From Sorex araneus (taxonomy: Eukaryota; Chordata; Mammalia; Eulipotyphla; Soricidae), in the NCBI RefSeq assembly GCF_027595985.1, contig NC_073305.1, positions 26,192,028-26,256,027 on the forward strand: 64,000 nt of DNA. The letters are read 5' to 3'. A model generated the notes under the pieces. The model was not told where the DNA came from. It saw only the letters and a program-made list of their open reading frames with translations, and did not search any database. The translations under genes and the position numbers were made by a program. This document shows positions 21,508 through 32,330 of the stretch, in pieces. Numbering within the stretch: position 1 is the first letter of the stretch; each line of letters begins with the position of its first letter.

Positions 21508-21922
21508 TTTTTTTTTAATTTATTCTTTTATTGAATCACCATGTGGATAGTTACAAAGCTTTCAGGTTTAAGTCTCAGTAATACAATGCTCAAACACCCA
21601 TCCCTTCACCAGTGCACATATTCTACCACCATGAATCATAGTATACCTCCTCCCCACCCCCCCACCTCCCCAGTCCCCCACCCCGCCTGTGTAACTGATA
21701 AATTTCACTTTACTTTCAGTTTACTTTGATTACATTCAATATATTTTTTTTAAAAAAACCTCACTATTATTGTTTGGAGTTTCTCCCCCCAAAGTCGGAC
21801 CTGCTGAAAAGAAAGCATTTGATAATTTGTTTTCCATTGCTGAGAATAAAGAGATATGAGGTCAAGCGGCCGCACTAGCAGCTGCATGGTTTTGGATTTC
21901 TATATTTTAGTATTTTAATATG
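21508..21922 (-). mobile_element. Family E retroposon, copy 1 (L1-like 3' end)
   Basis: A 415-bp unit flanked by AGTACTCAATTCT (21495-21507) and AGTACTCATTTCT (21923-21935), 12 of 13 identical. On the minus strand it ends like L1 (GTTACAAAGC complement, CACCATG, poly(A)) and has a non-L1 middle part (GCAGGTCCGACTTTGG), with GCGGCCGC near its 5' end. Monomers are absent through 5' truncation. Confidence 0.82.
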
Positions 21923-22114
21923 AGTACTCATTTCTTAAGCCCCATTAAAGAGAAAGTCTATCTGCTATTATCAAAGCATTCTTTGTCAAGGATGAACAAA
22001 ATGTTAAGTTCGAGCAAAGCACAGACTTACATTCTCAGTTACAAATTATATCAACTAACTAAACCACCATTGGCAACAGCTCTATTGGAAATTTTGTAAA
22101 CCCTTTTCATTACT

Positions 22115-22281
22115 TTTTGTTTTGTCCACCAAACCTAGTGTTGCTCAGGGCTTACTCCTTTCCCTGTATTTAGGGGTCACTCCTAGTAGGGTTTCAGCAG
22201 TCTTTAATAGTGCTAGAGATTGAAAGCATGTTAGCTGTGTGCAAGGCAAATACCTGACCTATTGTATCATCTCTCCAGCCG
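22115..22281 (-). mobile_element. Old SINE-A
   Basis: Reverse complement: TTGCTCAGGGCTTACTCC, AAGGCAAATACC and ATCTCTCCAGCC. Diverged. Confidence 0.78.
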
Positions 22282-22884
22282 AACTCTTCTTTAAAAAAGT
22301 GTATATATATTTCTTTATACCAACAAGGTTAGCATAAAATCATCAATTATGAAACATACAAAGATTCAAGAAAATATAACAATATCAAAGCTAAGTTTTT
22401 CTTAATAAAAATAGTTTCAGAGGTGGATCAGATGTTAAAATAATATATTTTTAAACATTTAGTTTTAATAATATAAAATAATTAATATATTTACTGTAAA
22501 AAGGTTAACAATTGACATGAACATTCAAGACACTATAAAATGAAACATAGTTTTTAATAAATAGAATATGAAGATAAGGTTCAGAGGTTATAGTGTAAGC
22601 CCTTGGGATTGATCCCTGGCTCCCTGAAAACAAAATAACATTATAATAATTCATTTATTGCAATAAACAGAAGACTGGACATAGCAGATAAACGAATCAT
22701 GAAACTAAATGAAGACCAAGTTTATTTAAAGTAAAACACTGAAACAAAAGTAATAGAAAAATGGAGCCTAATATTTTGGAGAGATATTGTCCAATACCAA
22801 AATTTATGATATTGAATGTCTACATAGAAATAGTAAAACAGAAGATTAAAAAAATAGGCAAAATGTTTGACAAATAAACTGCAC
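22282..22884. other. Unique AT-rich DNA
   Basis: A short tRNA-like stretch at 22575-22625 (GGTTCAGAGGTTATAGTG, GGGATTGATCCCTGG) may be a decayed SINE head. Otherwise nothing recognised. Confidence 0.4.
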
Positions 22885-23079
22885 TCCACTGTTGTCCCGT
22901 TTTTCATAGATTTGCTAGAGTGGGCACCAGTAATGTCTCCATTGTGAGAATTGTTGTTAACAATATGCGTTTGGCATATCGAATACGCCATGGGTAGCTT
23001 GCCAAGCTCTGCCGTGCAGGTGGGATACTTTCAGTAGCTTTCCGGGCTCTCCGAGAGGGACGGAAGAATCAAAATTTTT
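22885..23079 (-). mobile_element. SINE-B lacking the tRNA-like head
   Basis: Reverse complement of the SINE-B tail and body (GCACCAGTAATGTCTCC, GGCATATCGAATACGCC, CTCCGAGAGGGACGGAAG). It stops before the B box, so it is 5' truncated, as expected for incomplete reverse transcription. Confidence 0.87.
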
Positions 23080-23244
23080 GTAAGGTTTATTGAGTTACTC
23101 CCTCAAGAGCGCCCCTGAGGCACACCCAATTCCATCAAGCACTAATAATCCTATATCTCGCTTTTCTCTTTTCTTTTTATCATTTTAGCAATGGGCTAAA
23201 ATAAAGCCTAAAGACAAATCCCAACTCTTTTACTTTGGGGGTGG

Positions 23245-23420
23245 GGGGCGGGGGCTGGAGAAGTTGGACCACACCCTGCAGTGCTCAGGGCTTACTCTCT
23301 GTTCTGAGATCAAGGATTACTCCTGGAAGATTTGGGGAATTCATGGATGCTGGGGATCAAACCTGGGTCAGCCACATACAAAGCAAATGCCTTCCCCACT
23401 GTACTTCTCTCTGGCCTCCC
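23245..23420 (-). mobile_element. SINE-A
   Basis: Reverse complement: CAGTGCTCAGGGCTTACTC, GGGATCAAACCTGGGTCAGC, AAAGCAAATGCC, CTCTCTGGCCTCCC. The A-rich end is replaced by a G-rich run (23237-23262). Confidence 0.78.
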
Positions 23421-23502
23421 AAGATCTTAAACCAACTAATATTTGAAAAATGACCTGACTACATGAAATTGAATAAAGTTAGCCTTTAAAACAAATTGTG
23501 TT

Positions 23503-23608
23503 GTGCTTGCTTCAGAAGCACATATACTATATTGGAACAATACCGAGAAGATTAACATGGCCCCTACGCAAGGATGACATGCAAATTCGTGAAGCTTTCC
23601 ATATTTTT
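23503..23608 (+). pseudogene. U6 snRNA pseudogene fused to L1
   Basis: 106 bases match U6 snRNA from its first to its last base: GTGCTTGCTTCAGAAGCACA, GAACAATACCGAGAAGATTA, CGCAAGGATGACATGC, ending GTGAAGCTTTCCATATTTTT. About ten differences from the canonical mammalian sequence that I recall, including one missing base. There is no convincing proximal element or TATA box upstream. Truncated L1 ORF2 follows at the next base, so the two were inserted together: a U6/L1 chimera of the kind made when L1 reverse transcription jumps from L1 RNA to U6 RNA. Confidence 0.93.
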
Positions 23609-24336
23609 CAAGCTTTTCCAAGAAATTGAAAAAACAGAAACACTTCCAAGAAATTTCTACGAGGCAAATATCACCCTCAAAGCAAAGAAAAGCAGACAGA
23701 CACCACAAAAAAAAGAGAATTACAGACCAATATCCCTGATGAATACGTATGCAAAGATTCTCAACAAAATACTAGCAAATGAAATCCAACAACTCATCAA
23801 AAAGATCAAATACCATGACCAGCTAGGATTCATTCTGGGTATGTAAGGATGGTTTAACATTCGCAAATCAATCAACATAATACACGATATCAATAAAAGG
23901 AAAGATTAAGACCATATCATCATATTGATAGATGCATAAAAGACATTTGATAAGATACAGCACCCATTTATGACTAAAACTCTCAGCAAAATGGGAGTTG
24001 AAGGAACTTTTCTCACTATAGTCAAAGCCATCTACCATAGCCCACAGCAAGCATTATCCTCAATGGGGAAAAGCTGAGAACCTTCCCTCTAAGATTGGGT
24101 ACAAGACAAGCTGCCCACTTTCACCGCTTCTATTCAATGTATAACTAGAAGTGCTTTCAATAGCACTTAGGCAAGAAAAGGATATCAAAAACATCCAGAT
24201 AGGAAAGGAAGAAGTCAAGCTATCACTACTCGCAGATGACATGATACTATACTTAGAGAACCCTAAGGGCTTTACAAAAAAGCTCCCAGAAATAATAGGA
24301 TTGTATAGCAGAATGGCAGGTTACAAAATCAATACC

Positions 24337-25378
24337 TGTAGGATAACATAGCCTCAGTAGTTTAGGTTTATTGGGTTACTCCCATTACAGTGCTCCTATT
24401 CCTCTTTGTCTATTTGTAGCTTCTTTCTTAGTGTTCTGTTGACTTGTAAATAATGTTTTTCTCTTCTCCTTGAGTCCTTTGCATAGTTTATTCAGAGCAA
24501 GTCCTTTTTGTATGGACACAGGAAGACTTAACAAATGTTATGCTTTTGTAACCTGGGAGTCATTTGACTCTACATGATATTTTCCTCCAGGGCATCTGTT
24601 CTCTTGACCTAAGCCTCAGCTGCCCTTACTTCCTAGCACCCCCAAAGCACGGTCCCCACGTGGGAAAAGAAGGACCCAGGGTAAGCGGTGAGTTGTGTGC
24701 TACCCTGGCATCGAGATGGGCCTGGCCAAAGTGCCTAATGCTTAACTATAAGTTAAGAGCTTGATCATGGACAAATGCTGTCATGATCCAAACAGTGATA
24801 CTAGATTTGTACCCTGCTAGGGTGAGGAATGATTAATCTGGCCTGAGTGCTGTGGTCTGAGCCTGTGGCAAGATGTTGCCAGGAGAGCTGCCTTGCAAGC
24901 CTCAATGTATCCCTTGCTATGTCCATACAAAAATAACTAGTATTAAGATGTTAATGAGTTCCTGGACTAAGGAAAAGAAAAAAACCTTAAGAGTGAGGAA
25001 GGGCTTTGGAGTGCCCTGCCCTCAGGAAGGGCTTTCTTATGTTGATTTGGCTACCTGGCTGGTTGTAGCCTAGAGGGCAAGGTGGGAGAGACAAGTAGGA
25101 GGAGAGAGAGAAGCCAGAGAGGAGCAGGAGTTGAGCAGAGATCCAGAGAGAGGCCGGAGCTGGGAGTGCGGGAGATGAGAAAGATTGAAGATTGAATAAA
25201 CGGTAACTAATCAGCAACCAGCTTGGTCCTCGTTCTTCCTTCGCCTGTCCTTGACCACCGGCCGTCCCGATCCAGTCCACACACTGCGGTTCCAGAGCAC
25301 CGAACGCGGGTGGTGAGACAGAGCCGCCCGGAGAGCCCGCGTGTGCACTCGCCCCTCGGCGCTCTTTAGTTTTTTACA
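24337..25378 (+). mobile_element. Solo LTR, class II-like ERV, copy 2, nested in L1
   Basis: A 1,042-bp segment starts TGTAGGATAAC and ends TTTTTTACA, with an exact 6-bp duplication AATACC at 24331-24336 and 25379-25384. Removing it restores the L1 reading order. It shares TACTTCCTAGCACCC, CTACCCTGGCATCGAGATGG and a GAATAAACGG polyadenylation signal with the LTRs at 9098 and 46205. The last 130 bases are GC-rich with several CpGs and differ from copy 1. No internal viral sequence. Confidence 0.92.
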
Positions 25379-25575
25379 AATACCCAAAAATCCATGGCCT
25401 TCCTATACACAAATAATGAAAAAGAAGAAAGGAATACTCAAAAAACAACCCCGTCCACAATAGCATCACAGAAAATTAAGTAGCTTGGAATCAGTTTAAC
25501 CAAAGGGGTAAAGAACCTATACAAAGAAAACTACAAAACACTACTTCCAGAAATAAAAGAGGACACTAGAAAATT

Positions 25576-25819
25576 ACTTGCTCATGGATTTGGAAGATTA
25601 ACATTGTCAAAATGGTAATATTCTCCAAAGCACTGTACAGATTCAATGCAGTCACTACATGGATATCTATGATATTTTTTAAAGAAATAGAGAAAACACT
25701 TGCTCATGGATTGGGAGGATTAACATTGTCAAAATGGTAATATTCCCCAAAGCACTGTACAGATTCAATGCAGTCACTATAAGGATATCTATGATATTTT
25801 TCAAAGAAATAGAGAAAAC
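25576..25819 (+). repeat. 122-bp tandem duplication inside L1 ORF2
   Basis: Copies at 25576-25697 and 25698-25819 differ at only a few positions. Both begin ACTTGCTCATGGATT and end GAGAAAACAC. The second copy continues into the normal L1 sequence. Confidence 0.93.
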
Positions 25820-27559
25820 ACATCTGAAATTCATATGGAGTAATAAGCCCCCAAGAATAGCCAAAGTAATCCTTAGGAAAAAGAAGATGGGTGACATCAT
25901 CTTCCCCAATCTCAAATTATACTACAAAGCGGTAGTAATTAAAACAGCATGGTAGTGGAACAGAAACAGACCCACAGACCAATGGAACAGAGTTGAATAT
26001 TCTGACACAGCCTCTCTAGCATACAATCATTTAATATTTGACAAAGGAGCAAGAAATGTGAAGTGAAGCAAGGTAAGCCTCTTCAACAAGTGGTGCTTGG
26101 AAAACTGGACAGCTACATGCAAAAGAATGAACTCAGACCTCTGTCTAATGCCAAGCACAAAAGTCAAATCAAAATGGGTTAAAGACATCAATATCAGACC
26201 TGAATCCATATGGTACATGGAAGAAAATATAGGCAGAACTCTCCTTGTCATTGAAGCTAAAGGCATCTTTAAGGATTAAACACCACTGACCAAGAAAGTG
26301 GAAACAAATGTAAACAAATGGAACATTAAACTAAGAAGCTTCTGCACCTCAGAAGAAATAGTGACCAAAATACAGAAAGAGCCCAAGGAATGGGAAGAAA
26401 TATTTACCCAATACCCAACAGATAGAGGCTCAAATTCCAGGATATACAGGGCACTGGTAGAACTTTACCAGAAAAAATATCTCACCCCATCAAAAAATGG
26501 GGAGAAGAAGTGAACAGAAACTTCCATAAAAAATGGACAAAGGCACATGAAAAAACGCTCTACATTGCTAATCATCAGGGAGATGCAAATCGAAACAACA
26601 ATGAGGTTTCATCTTACACCACAGAAACTGGCACACATTAATAAGAACAAGAACAACCAGTGCTGGCGCGATGTAAGGAGAAAGGGACTCTCATTCATTG
26701 TTGGTGGGAATGCTGATTGATCCAGTCTTTTTAGAAAACAATATGGATATTCCTCTGAAAATTAGAAATTGAACTTCCATATGACCCAGCAATACTACTC
26801 CTGGGAATATATCCCAGAGATGCCAAAAATTACAATAGAAATTATATCCGCACTTATATGTTTACTGCAGCAAAGAATCTGGAAAAAAATCTGAGTGCCC
26901 AAGAGCAGATGGTTGAAGAAACTATGGTACATCTATACAGTGGAATATTATGCAGCTGTTAGAAGAGATGAGATCATGAAATTTGCATATAAGTGGATGG
27001 ACATGGACAGTATCATGCTAAGTGAAATTAGTCAGAAAGAGAAGGACAGACATACAATGACTGCACTCATTTGTGGAATATAAAGTAGCATAATATGAGA
27101 CTAACACCTAAGGACAGTAGAGATAAAGGCCAGGAGGATCACACCATGGTTTAAAAGCTGGTCCCATGTGCTGGAGGTAAAGGCAGCTGGGACAGAGAGG
27201 GGGCTACTAAGTAAATGATGATTGGAGGGATTGCCCAGGTTGAGGGATGTGTGCTGAAAGTAGACCAAGGACCAAACAAGATGACCTCTTAGTATCTGTA
27301 TCACAAGTCATGACACACAAAATTAAAGAGAGAGTAAGGACTGTACCTGCCACAGAGGCAGGGATAGGGTGAAGGTGGAGGATGGGACACTGGGAACAAA
27401 GTTGGTGGAAAATGTGCACTGGTGGAGGGATGGGTGCTCAAGTAATATTCGAATGAAACACGATCATGCAAGTTTGTAACTCTATCTCACAGTGATCCAA
27501 TAAAATTGTTTAATTAAAAAAATTAAAATAATAAAAAAGTGAGGATCAAATTACAATGA

Positions 27560-28015
27560 TAGTACAAAACAATAAAACAAAAAAACAAACAAAACACAAC
27601 AAAATGGTGTTGGAAAAGTAGACAACTAGTAGCAAAACCAAAAAACTGGATGCATATATCACACCTTACACAAAAGTCAATTCAAAGTTGATCAAGGACC
27701 TTGAGATAAGACCAGAATCCATAAAGTACATTGAGAAAAGGCAGAATGCTCTACCACCTGAACTTCAAAGTCTTGACAAAAATAAAAAATAAATGAAAGA
27801 AACAAAAATAAACACATGGAGATCCACTGAATAAAAAAGTTTCTGTATGGCAAAAGAAACATGAGCTATAACTAAAAGGCACCATACTGAGTGAAAGAAA
27901 ATATTTGCACATAATTATCAGATAATAGAATATTGTCCAAAGTATACAATGCATTCACAAAGTTCAACAACAGAGAATCCAAAATTCTACTCAAAAATTG
28001 GGAGAGGAAATGGAC
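27560..28015 (+). mobile_element. Older L1 ORF2 fragment
   Basis: CACCTTACACAAAAGTCAAT and GAGATAAGACCAGAATCC correspond to the ORF2 C-terminal region also present at 26160-26210 in the younger L1. Diverged. The U6/L1 chimera lies directly upstream in the same orientation. Confidence 0.75.
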
Positions 28016-28224
28016 ACTTCTCTGAAACAATGTAAATTTCTTAAACTCTTTCAAAGTAGTACACATTTTACAAGTTTCAGAGTAATTTAATATGAGTTTT
28101 AAAATAGACAATAGCAATTTAAAAGTGCATATTGTAATTGCTAAAGCAATCACTAAATAGGTGATACAATGGAGTGTAATTAAAATATCAATGGAAAAAG
28201 GAAACAATGAATACTAACAAGAAA

Positions 28225-28400
28225 TCTTTTCTAGAATCACTAGAGCTCAAAGAGGTAGAGCAAATGCTTTGCATGCACAGCATTTACATATAGGCCATTG
28301 GTTTCTCCTGAGCACTGCACAGTATCCTAAGAATAACCAACTCTAGCACTGAAGGTCCAAGCAGCACTGAGTCAAAGAAAACTACATCACTGGGCCTGAG
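28225..28400 (+). mobile_element. Old SINE-A-like remnant
   Basis: AGAGCTCAAAGAGGTAGAGC, GCTTTGCATGCACAGC, then CTCCTGAGCACTGCACAG. Pattern only; strongly diverged. Confidence 0.45.
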
Positions 28401-29170
28401 CATTAAATGGTCTAACCTAGTAGGCCAAATATCACCAAAACGACCTCAGGTCCCCAGAATATTGTTTGGAAAGTCCCTCTAAATTATTTCTTTTCCAAAA
28501 GTCAGCAGTGAAATAGGAATATATAAATGAGGCAAACAGGAAATTGCCATTATAGACTTTACTCTAAATGTGTAATTAAATATAATAAATATTCCAATTA
28601 AAAAATAAATATTACAATTAAATCCCTGAGATGCTATATCTTAAATGTAAGTCTCAATTTTGATAAGATACACACTTTAGATGAAAGACCCTAGAAAGGC
28701 TAAAAATAAAATGATGGGGAAATAGATAGCATGTAAACTCTAAGCATCAACTGTGTGACTGCACTTTGTGACTGCACAAAGTAGATGTTCAGACAAAGAG
28801 TTGTATTAGAGATGAAACGGAACATTTTGTAACAGTGTCAATTAATAAAATTAATTTTTATATTTATAAGATAAAGATCTGTTTGACACAGATTTTAGTT
28901 AAATTCTATTCTTTCCTCAACCAGAAATTACAAATCACATTTTTCTTGTAATCTCCCATGGGTGAGGATAGGGAGAGAGAGAGAGCTCTGATCTTTCACA
29001 TAAAGATACTGGTGCTTTGGATCAGTGCTCCATTCACATGACCTAGAGGCTCTTTTTAAATATAGTCATTGGACATTAGAGCTTCAAACATAGGTATTTG
29101 TAAGTGAAGGACAGGAATATTCAGTTTGCAAAAAGTTTTAATAAATGTTTGCTTTTCAAAAGGTAAATTT
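28401..29170. other. Unique DNA, no gene seen
   Basis: AT-rich, nothing recognised. Confidence 0.4.
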
Positions 29171-29312
29171 AGGAGACAGAAAGATAGTACAGCAGTTAAT
29201 CTGCCTTGCATGTGACTGACCCAGATTGGATCCCCAGAATCACATATAGTTCCCTGAGCCCTGCCAGGCGTAAAACCAGAGCACAGTCAGATGCATCCCT
29301 GCGAAATAAAAA
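29171..29312 (+). mobile_element. SINE-A
   Basis: GGAGACAGAAAGATAGTACAG, CCTTGCATGTGACTGACCC, B-box-like AGATTGGATCCCC, body GAGCCCTGCCAGGCG. Shortened at the 3' side. Confidence 0.8.
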
Positions 29313-29413
29313 GTAAGAGCAAACATGTGAGTGCATTGGAGATAAGAGTTTTTGTTGTGCTTTTGTTTAACTTAAAAGATAGCCTTCAGGTAACATAATA
29401 TTTGATGAAACAA

Positions 29414-29568
29414 TTTTTTGTTTTGGGTTTTGAGCCACGCCCAGCAATGCTCAGGGCTTACTCCTGACTCTACTCAGGGATCACTCCTTCATTGTGGTGT
29501 CAATGATTGCACCACAGTTGATTATGTGCAAAGCAACCTCCTTGACTGTTGTATTATCTCTCTGACCC
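29414..29568 (-). mobile_element. SINE-A
   Basis: Reverse complement: CACGCCCAGCAATGCTCAGG, TTACTCCTGACTCTACTC, GCAAAGCAACC, ATCTCTCTGACCCC. Diverged. Confidence 0.8.
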
Positions 29569-30237
29569 CTGATGAAATAACTTTTAAGGCATAATTCTGC
29601 ACCTAAAAATATTTATAATATGCCAATAATAATTATTTTTACTTAATTAAAGGAATAGTTTATACAACCAGCCCTAGGTTATGAATATAGTAATAATTCC
29701 AAACATCATTTCACCCTCATGAAATAGCATTTTAACATCCCACCTCAAAATATAGGGTCAAACTGGGACAAGCACCAACTAGATCAAATGATAAATTTTG
29801 TTCTGACATACAGAAAAATTATACAAACATAATGAAAAATAATGACTTTATCAGATATTATATTGAAAGCTTTTAGAGAAAGAATTCTACAGGAAGAATA
29901 TTTTTAAAGTAAAATTAACCTGAAGATAGATACAGGCTGCACCTTATCCTGAAATAGATCTCAATTTCAAGAAGAAAATGGCCTCTTTTTCCACATTATT
30001 TCTAAGATAGTCTTTCAAAACATTACGAGGCAGGAAATATAAAAAAATGGATCCAGTTGGATCTTTTACCCTTTACCCAGAAAATACTTGGGCTTCTTTT
30101 CTTCCTGTTGGTTATTGACAAAATTAAAAGTCACTTGCATACCTATGATGCAATAAGTGACAAGGTAATAAATAAAGGTATGAATGCTGTAAATAATAGT
30201 GTACTGAGGTAAAGAGAAAAAAATTAAAGAGTGGATT
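29569..30237. other. Unique DNA, no gene seen
   Basis: Nothing recognised. Confidence 0.4.
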
Positions 30238-30416
30238 TTTTTTTTGTTTTTGGAGAGGGGGCATCACACCCAGTGAAACTCAGAACTTACTCCAGACTCT
30301 GCAATCAGGAAACACTCCTGAGGGGCTTGGGGAGCCATACGGAGCACCGAGAATTGAACACAGGTTAGTGCCTTACAAGGCAAATGCCCTACCTGCTATC
30401 CTATTGGTCTGGCCCC
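30238..30416 (-). mobile_element. SINE-A
   Basis: Poly(T) at 30238, CATCACACCCAGTGAAACTC, AATTGAACACAGGTTAGTG, AAGGCAAATGCCC, ATTGGTCTGGCCCC. Full length, moderately diverged. Confidence 0.87.
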
Positions 30417-30709
30417 TGAGCTAAAAAATATTTAATGTACACATATACTTGAGTAATAAGAAATTGGTATCTCTTTTCCAGATAATTTGTCTGCCTCCCT
30501 GTTTCTCAATTTCCATATTCTTAAGGTATGGCCTTCCTCTCTAAACCATAAAGTCTTGTGTTATGGTTTCTTTCCCCTCTTGCTTTACTTGAACCTTAAA
30601 ACCTACTTCTAAGACTAGCTTCTATTTTTTGATTTTTGATTTAAGATAAATTCAGCATCATCTTTGACTTTATTTTATTTTGTTTTATTTATTTATTTTT
30701 ATTTTTTTA

Positions 30710-31531
30710 ATTTTTAAAAAATTTTATTGAATCACCATGAGATAGTTACAGGCTTTCATGTTTGGGTTACAATCTCACAATGATCAAACACTCATCCCTC
30801 CACCAGTGCACATTCCCCACCACCAATATCCCGGGTACACCCCCCCTTTCCCACTCTCCCCCTGCCTCCATGGCAGACAATATTCCCCATACTCTGTCTC
30901 TACTTTTGGGCATTATAACTTGCAACACAGACACTGAGAGGTCATCATGTTTGGTCCATTATCTACTTTCAGCATGCATCTCCCATCCCAACTGGTTCCT
31001 CCAGCCATCATTTTCTTAGTGATCCGTTCTCTATTCTTTTTTTTTTGTTTTTTTGCTTTTTCGGTCACACCCGGTGATGAATAGGGATTATTCCTGGCTC
31101 AGCACTTAGGAATTACTCCTGGCGGTGCTCAGGGGACCATGTGGGATGCTGGGAATAGAACCCAGGTCGGCCGCATGCAAGGCAAATGCCCTACCCACTG
31201 TGCTATCGCTCCAGCCCCACCGTTCTCTATTCTATCTGTCTTCTCCTCTCCGCTCATGAAGCAGTCTTCAAGCTGTGGAACAATCCCCCTGGAACTTGTA
31301 TCTACTGTCCTTGGGTGTCAACCTCATGTGATGTTATTTTATACTCCACAAGTGAGTGCAGTCCCTCTATATCTGTCCCTCTCTTTCTGACTCATTTCAC
31401 TTAGCATGATACTCACCATGCTTATCCATTTATAAGCAAATTTCACGACTTCATCTCTCCTAACAGCTGCATAGTATTCCATTGTATAGATGTACCAAAG
31501 TTTCTTTAACCAGTCATCTGTTTTAGGGCAC
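30710..31531 (-). mobile_element. L1 3' end, interrupted by a SINE-A
   Basis: T-rich start, TTGAATCACCATGAGATAG, C-rich 3' UTR complement and the complement of the end of ORF2 (GCATAGTATTCCATTG near 31469). It is 5' truncated near 31531. The SINE-A at 31038-31219 is younger. Confidence 0.87.
31038..31219 (-). mobile_element. SINE-A nested in L1, 14-bp TSD
   Basis: CCGTTCTCTATTCT is repeated at 31024-31037 and 31220-31233. The element has poly(T), CGGTCACACCCGGTG, AACCCAGGTCGGCCGCATGC and ATCGCTCCAGCCCC, close to the youngest copies. Confidence 0.95.
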
Positions 31532-31614
31532 TGCCACTCTCTTCAGGTACAAGCCTGGGTCGGGGCTCCTGCCTGGAGCCACGTTTTTACCCGGTTCCCA
31601 GGAAAGCCGGTTAC

Positions 31615-32330
31615 TTATTTATTTTTATTGAGTCACCGTGAGAACAGTTACAAAGATTTCAGGTTTAAGTCTCAGTCATACAATGATCAAGCACCCATCC
31701 CTTCACCAGTGCACATGTTCCACCACCAAGAACCCCAGTATACCCCCATCCCACCCCCCACCCTGCCTGTGTGGCAGATGATTTTCACTTTACTCTCTCT
31801 TTACTTTGATTATATTCAATGTTTCGACAGAAACCGCACTATTATTATTTGGAATTTTCCCCCAACAATCAGACCTGCTGAAAAGACATCATTTGTTAAT
31901 TTGTTTTCTATTGCTGATAATGAAGAGCATATGATGTTGCAGCCACATGGTTTTGGATTTCTGATATTTTAGTAATTAGGTCCAGAGGGATTTCTGCCAG
32001 AAGCCTCTGGGTTCCGAAATTGGTTTGTGTGCCTCTAGGATCATGGCCGTTCAGGAGCGAAGGAGCCATTTGTGTGCAGCCGTTTGGGGTCTCGTCTGGG
32101 CGGGAAGCTCCCCTATCCCAAGATTCCCAGCGCGCCCTGTCACTGCAAACTCATACCTATGTCCAATAGGCTCTGAAAGATGGAGGTCACCATGCTGCTA
32201 TAGAAGGGGAAAGGCCAAAGGATAAAAACCCTTCCCCTCCGGGGTGGCACAGGGCAGTTGCTTAGTTCACAGTCTAGAAGCATTTCTGCCAGCAGCCGCT
32301 GGGTTCCAAAATTGGTTTGTGTGCCTCCAC
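31615..32330 (-). mobile_element. Family E retroposon, copy 2, with diverged 5' monomers
   Basis: 31622-31975 matches family E copy 1 (TCAGGTTTAAGTCTCAGTC, CAACAATCAGACCTGCTGAA, ATGGTTTTGGATTTCTG). Beyond it lie 1.2 tandem units with a 292-bp period: TTTCTGCCAGAAGCCTCTGG at 31991 and TTTCTGCCAGCAGCCGCTGG at 32283. The unit resembles, in order, the 327-bp monomer of copy 3 (AGTTCACAGTC, CTGGGCGGGAAG, CCCTTCCCCTCCGGGGTGGCAC). No TSD found. The 80 bp between this and the L1 are unassigned. Confidence 0.72.

Larger units (their letters stand above)
23609..27083 (+). pseudogene. L1 ORF2 remnant (reverse transcriptase to C-terminus)
   Basis: Broken frames preserve [20 protein letters not shown] (start of reverse transcriptase), the catalytic-type LLADDMILY near 24228, and, after the LTR, CTSEEIVTKIQKEPKEWEEI and WYIYTVEYYAAVRRDE. 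It ends LICGI then stop. Stops and frameshifts are spread along its length, a 122-bp duplication disrupts 25576-25819, and the LTR splits the frame at 24337. No active protein can be made. Confidence 0.88.
23609..27520 (+). mobile_element. L1 part of the U6/L1 chimera, split by an LTR
   Basis: Begins inside ORF2 just upstream of the reverse transcriptase motifs and runs through the ORF2 C-terminus (stop at 27081-27083) and G-rich 3' UTR to TTGTAACTCTATCTCACAG and an A-rich end at about 27500. About 2.86 kb remain once the 1,042-bp LTR at 24337 is removed. No TSD could be fixed; the right flank is an older L1. Confidence 0.9.

Noticed and set aside
23503..23608. Functional U6 snRNA gene
   Set aside because: About ten changes from canonical U6, no recognisable upstream promoter elements, and a direct fusion to truncated L1.
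24564..25280. Several 60-97-codon frames inside LTR copy 2
   Set aside because: They lie on different strands and frames within the LTR, are not kept in the other LTR copies, and match no viral gene.
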